Shown here one piece after another: positions 34,021-37,603 of a stretch of 37,603 nt of DNA. The stretch's first letter is position 1. Each line of letters begins with the position of its first letter. The notes below the pieces were generated by a model, which was given only the letters and a program-made list of their open reading frames with translations, had not been told where the DNA came from and made no database searches. The position numbers and the translations under genes were made by a program. This DNA is from Bacillus sp. 2B10 (GTDB taxonomy: Bacteria > Pseudomonadota > Alphaproteobacteria > Sphingomonadales > Sphingomonadaceae), in assembly GCA_003946805.1 (NCBI GenBank), contig RPSH01000031.1, positions 1 through 37,603 on the forward strand. The letters run 5' to 3'.

Positions 34021-35562
34021 TCAGCCGGCCACCGGCAGATACAGCCGAAACACCGCTCCTGCGCCCGGATCGAGCGTGATCGCCCCCCGATGCGCCTCCA
34101 GCAGCGAGCGCAGGATCGGCAGCCCCAGTCCGGTTCCGCCCGCCGCACGGCGGGTGGTGAAGAACGGTTCGAACACCCGGTCGCGATCGCCCGGCGCGAT
34201 GCCCGGGCCATCGTCGGCCACCGTCACCACCACCTGTTCGCCCGCGATCCGCGCCGTGACCGCGACGCTTCCCGCCCCGGCCTGCCGGCTGTTGTCGATC
34301 AGCGTCGACAGCGCCGCCTCCAGCACGCCGCGCGGCACCGCCACCGCGGGCAGCGGGTCGTGCGACAGGGTGACGGCCGGTGTCGCATGGGCATCGGCGG
34401 CACAGCGCAACACGCCCGGCAGGTCGCTCGCCACCCCCGCCTCGCGCGTCGCCATGTCGGCGCGGGCAAGCTCCAGCAGCCGGCTGACCAGCAGGTTCAG
34501 CCGGTCGGCATCGGCGGCGATGTTCGACAGGAACCGCTCGCGATCCCCCGCTGCCATGTCGCCATGGTCCTGCAACAGCTCGACCGCACCGCGGATGCCC
34601 GCCAGCGGCGTCTTGAACTCGTGGCTGACCGCATGGGCGAAGTCGCGCAGATAGCGCGACCGGTGCGCGATCGCCTCCGCCATCACCCCGAAATCGCGGT
34701 ACAGCGCCTGGATTTCGATCGCGGCCGTCGCCGGTGGATCGGGCACGCGGCCCCCGCCGCCCGCCACCGCGCGCGTCGCATCGCGCAGCGCCTCGACCGG
34801 GCGGACGATGCCGCGCGACAGCAGCCCGCTCAGCACCACCAGCGTCGCGAAGATCGCGACGATGCCGAACGCGATCTTGCCGCGATCCTCGTGCAGCCCG
34901 ACGAACAGGCTGCGCGGCGAGCGTGCCAGCAACAGGATGCCGACCACCCGGCCATCGACCACGATCGGCCGGGCGTGGTGGATGCGCAGGTTCGACGCAC
35001 GGCTGAGCCATTCGAACGGATAGTCGGGGCGATAGGCGGCGTTGCGCCGCAGCGTCGTCAGCGACCGGCCGGCCTGCGCCGCGCGCAGTTCGGGCAGGTC
35101 GCCATAGCCGCGTCCCGCCGGCCCGCGCGCGACGATCCGTCCATCGGGCGCCAGCAGCTGGATCGACGCCAGCGTCGTTTCCGCCGTCATCCGCAGCACG
35201 GGCGTCAGCCGCGCGGCCCATGCGCGCGTCGCCGCATCGCCATCCCCCGCCAGCGGTCGTGGTGCCGGGCGTTCGGGCAGGATGCGGGTCAGGCGCAGGT
35301 CGAGCGTCGAGGCATAGCGCCCGCGGTCGATCCGTGCGTCCTGCCCGCCCGGCCACAGCGCCGCCCCGGCCGCCGCCAGCGCGGCGCTCTGCGCGACCAG
35401 CTCGGCCTCGCTCTGGCGCAGCAGGCTGTTCTCGTACACCCGCAGGAACAGCGCGCCGACCCCGGGCAAGGCGGCGACGAACAGGAAGGTGGCGAGCAGG
35501 ATCGTGCGCAGCCGCAGCGGGGGCCAGTGCCGCCGCACGACGGCACGCAGCCTCGCGATCAT
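34021..35562 (-). CDS. Sensor histidine kinase of the DUF4173-linked two-component system
   Basis: The protein has 513 residues. TM1 is at about 18-40 (LRTILLATFLFVAALPGVGA). A large periplasmic region (about 41-228) includes IQLLAPDGRIVARGPAGRGY, like a Cache/CreC-type sensor. TM2 is at about 229-250. A HAMP region follows, then HisKA with His314 (AVSHEFKTPLAGIRG). The ATPase domain has TLIDNSRQAG, DDGPGIAPGD and GGTGLGLPILRSLLEAHRG. Its start overlaps the stop of the regulator gene (ATGA). The signal is unknown; the domain plan resembles CreC-like kinases. Confidence 0.9.
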   Translation of the reverse strand: MIARLRAVVRRHWPPLRLRTILLATFLFVAALPGVGALFLRVYENSLLRQSEAELVAQSAALAAAGAALWPGGQDARIDRGRYASTLDLRLTRILPERPAPRPLAGDGDAATRAWAARLTPVLRMTAETTLASIQLLAPDGRIVARGPAGRGYGDLPELRAAQAGRSLTTLRRNAAYRPDYPFEWLSRASNLRIHHARPIVVDGRVVGILLLARSPRSLFVGLHEDRGKIAFGIVAIFATLVVLSGLLSRGIVRPVEALRDATRAVAGGGGRVPDPPATAAIEIQALYRDFGVMAEAIAHRSRYLRDFAHAVSHEFKTPLAGIRGAVELLQDHGDMAAGDRERFLSNIAADADRLNLLVSRLLELARADMATREAGVASDLPGVLRCAADAHATPAVTLSHDPLPAVAVPRGVLEAALSTLIDNSRQAGAGSVAVTARIAGEQVVVTVADDGPGIAPGDRDRVFEPFFTTRRAAGGTGLGLPILRSLLEAHRGAITLDPGAGAVFRLYLPVAG

Positions 35563-36260
35563 GCGCCGCCGCAGGTGCCGAGGCGATAGCCGATGCCGGC
35601 GCGCGTCTCGATCACGTCGTCGCCGCCGGCCGCGACGAACTTCGCGCGCAGGTTGCGGACATGGCTGTCGACCGTGCGGTCGGTGATCGCGAAGCCCGGC
35701 CCATGCAGCCGGTCGATGATCGCGTCGCGGCTGAACACTTTCGACGGCATCGCCATCAGCGTGCGCAGGATGCCGAATTCGGTGACCGTCAGCGCGACCG
35801 GCGCCCCGTCCCAGCTCGCCTGCCATCCGTCGGGGTCGATCTTCAGCCGGCCGTGCTGCAACGGTGCCGCCGCGCTCTCGACCGCCGGCGGGCGGCTGCC
35901 GACTCGGCGCAGGATCGCCATCACCCGCGCCACCACCTCCCGCGGCGAGAACGGCTTCACGACATAATCGTCGGCGCCCAGCTCGATGCCCAGCACCCGG
36001 TCGATCTCGTCGTCGCGGCTCGACAGGAACAGGATCGGCAGGTCGCTGTCGGCGCGCAGCCGCCGGCACACCTCGATCCCGTCCATGCGCGGCATGTTGA
36101 TGTCGAGCACGATCAGGTCGGGCGCCTGTTCCGCGACCGCCGCCAGCGCGGCCTCGCCATCCTCCGCCTCGACCGGGGTCAGCCCGGCCTTGGTCAGCGC
36201 GAACGCCAGCAACTGGCGGATGTGCGGATCGTCGTCGGCGATCAGGATCGTGCGCGGCAT
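35559..36260 (-). CDS. OmpR-type response regulator of the DUF4173-linked system
   Basis: The protein has 233 residues. The receiver domain has DDD near residues 9-11, phospho-acceptor Asp53 (IVLDINMPRMDG), LSSRDD and YVVKPFSPREV. The winged helix ends with ITDRTVDSHVRNLRAKF and IETRAGIGYRLG. It is cotranscribed with the sensor kinase (4-base overlap). The start at 36260 (MPRTILIADDD) fits the usual receiver length. An ATG at 36281, twelve bases after the DUF4173-like gene stop and preceded by ggcagg, would add seven residues and has the better ribosome-binding site. Confidence 0.9.
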   Translation of the reverse strand: MPRTILIADDDPHIRQLLAFALTKAGLTPVEAEDGEAALAAVAEQAPDLIVLDINMPRMDGIEVCRRLRADSDLPILFLSSRDDEIDRVLGIELGADDYVVKPFSPREVVARVMAILRRVGSRPPAVESAAAPLQHGRLKIDPDGWQASWDGAPVALTVTEFGILRTLMAMPSKVFSRDAIIDRLHGPGFAITDRTVDSHVRNLRAKFVAAGGDDVIETRAGIGYRLGTCGGA

Positions 36261-36292
36261 GGGGCACTGGATCAGCGCCATCGTGCCTGCCG

Positions 36293-37603
36293 TCAAGGCC
36301 GCACCGACGGGGCGGGCGGCGGGGGCGGGATCACCAGCCCGCGGCAGTCGCGGGCATGCGGGTCCGCCGGCCATGCGCGCTCGCCGATCTGCGCACGCGC
36401 GGCGGACAGGCGGCGGGCACCGCGCGGCGTCCACCCGGTCCAGCGCGATTGCCGCTCCGCCAGATCGTCGTACAGTTCGATGCGAACGGCGCGCACCCCG
36501 GCGCGCAGTGCGGGGCGCCGCGTCCGCCGCTCCAGCGCGATCACCGGCAGCAGCGCACCGTTGCCGACCGAACGCAGATAGCACAGGTCGACCTGCCCCG
36601 CGCGGCCATGGTCGACATTCCACCGCGCCGCGATCGCGCCCAGATCGACGAACGCGCACACCGCCAGCACCAGCCCTCCGGCCAGCGCGTTGCCGTTTAT
36701 CAGCCACCGCGCGCTGCGCTGCGCGAGGATGCGCCAGCAGATCAGGATCAGGCCCAGTGCGACCAGCGCCATCCACAGCAGGGCCGCGATCCGCCACGCG
36801 GTCAGCATCGATTCGCCGATATAGTCGAGCGTCCGCAGCACGCTGGATGCGACCAGCACCAGGTTCTGCGCGACCCACAGCGTTACCAGTCGCCGTGCCC
36901 ATGGGCTGGCCGCGCTGGCGCTGCCCGGCCGCAGCATCGCCAGCGCCATGAACCCGGCAAGCCCGGCGGTCGCGATCAGCGGATAGGCGCCGCGATGCGC
37001 ATATTCCGCCGCGCCCAGTCCCTCGGGCAGGCTCGCCCCGCTCCACAGGAATGCGATGTCCAGCCCGTTCTGCACCGCGAAGATCAGGTTGAAGAGGGCG
37101 AGCGCGATCACGACCGACGGCAGCGACGTGCCCGGTATCGCCGGTTCGGGATCGGGCAGGGCCGCGGCGGCGCGCATGATGATGCGTTGCGGGCGGAACG
37201 CCGGCCATAGGAACAGCGCGACGAAGGCGCACAGGACCACCCGGTCCAGTGGCGGCAGGCTGAGGGCGACGAACGCCTGCTCGACCAGCGGGTTGGCCGC
37301 GGCGAACAGCGCGACGAACAGCGCGCCGCCGATCGCCGGCAGCGCCAGCGTCGCGATCAGCGCCCGTGCCGACACCCCCTTCGCCCGCGGCCGGGTGGCG
37401 ATGCGGTGCAGGTCGGTGAGCAGCTTGATCGGGCCCCCGGCGCCGTGCAGCAGCAGCCGTATCGCCCAGCGCCACGCATCGTCGAACCGCGCCGCGCGCG
37501 GCAACAGCGCCGCGACCGACAGCGCCGACCAGAACAGCACCCATGCCAGCACACCGGGATCGTTGAACAACGCCATCCCGAACACCCCCGCCACCCCAAC
37601 CCC
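36293..37603 (-). CDS. DUF4173-like multi-spanning membrane protein (start beyond window)
   Basis: The frame is open to the right edge, giving 437 codons including the stop; the true start lies outside. About ten hydrophobic segments are visible, for example DPGVLAWVLFWSALSVAALL, ALIATLALPAIGGALFVALF, VVIALALFNLIFAVQNGLDI and LLWMALVALGLILICW. The hydrophilic tail ends in a proline-rich VIPPPPPAPSVRP. Features YAHRGAYPLIATAGL and DLCYLRSVGNGALLPVIALE match DUF4173/DUF4153-type proteins, whose function is unknown. It ends 32 bp before the response regulator start at 36260 and is likely in one operon with the two-component pair. Confidence 0.75.
   Translation of the reverse strand, partial: GVGVAGVFGMALFNDPGVLAWVLFWSALSVAALLPRAARFDDAWRWAIRLLLHGAGGPIKLLTDLHRIATRPRAKGVSARALIATLALPAIGGALFVALFAAANPLVEQAFVALSLPPLDRVVLCAFVALFLWPAFRPQRIIMRAAAALPDPEPAIPGTSLPSVVIALALFNLIFAVQNGLDIAFLWSGASLPEGLGAAEYAHRGAYPLIATAGLAGFMALAMLRPGSASAASPWARRLVTLWVAQNLVLVASSVLRTLDYIGESMLTAWRIAALLWMALVALGLILICWRILAQRSARWLINGNALAGGLVLAVCAFVDLGAIAARWNVDHGRAGQVDLCYLRSVGNGALLPVIALERRTRRPALRAGVRAVRIELYDDLAERQSRWTGWTPRGARRLSAARAQIGERAWPADPHARDCRGLVIPPPPPAPSVRP

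Overview
The window is GC-rich, densely coded bacterial chromosome. It most likely comes from a Sphingomonas-like alphaproteobacterium (order Sphingomonadales). The grounds are a DUF1153/SciP-type cell-cycle regulator, a GAF/PAS sensor kinase with an HWE-type core, small signal-peptide proteins of sphingomonad style, a Ku-LigD pair, and several families of GC-rich palindromic intergenic repeats. All family names come from recognising motifs by eye; no database search was run.

Layout. Bases 1-4747 are the accessory part: a HipBA-like toxin-antitoxin pair cut by the left edge, with a 17-bp perfect inverted repeat around its promoter; a DUF2490 outer-surface protein; a 217-bp MITE-like derivative of an IS5-type element; a 641-residue RTX-like secreted protein with seven propeller-like repeats; and a truncated IS5 transposase that seems to have entered a dispersed palindromic repeat. 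From 4748 the content is mostly housekeeping: an ABC-F ATPase (uup), a PepSY protein with an OmpR/PhoP-type two-component pair, a luciferase-like monooxygenase, and an overlapping operon pdxH - cation efflux protein - PhzF-like protein. Then come ku-ligD (non-homologous end joining), galE, msrA, an orphan GAF-PAS-GAF HWE kinase, a GlsB/YeaQ-type membrane protein, sciP with a small unknown gene upstream, mnmA, a HAD nucleotidase overlapping dapD, nhaA, and an M19 dipeptidase.

Bases 26932-32662 hold a fatty-acid or acyl-CoA degradation module. On the minus strand lie thiolase, a FadN-like hydroxyacyl-CoA dehydrogenase/enoyl-CoA hydratase fusion, etfB and etfA, all tightly spaced. A MerR/LiuR-like regulator diverges from the thiolase. 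The right end has a 710-bp repeat-rich gap, rpsU with a small unknown partner, and a two-component system behind a DUF4173-like membrane protein that runs off the right edge.

No tRNA, rRNA, CRISPR array, prophage or complete insertion sequence was seen. I did not find one clearly undescribed system. The items most worth a second look are the HipBA operator architecture, the propeller/RTX protein between transposon remnants, the small gene beside sciP, and the modular nested-palindrome repeats.
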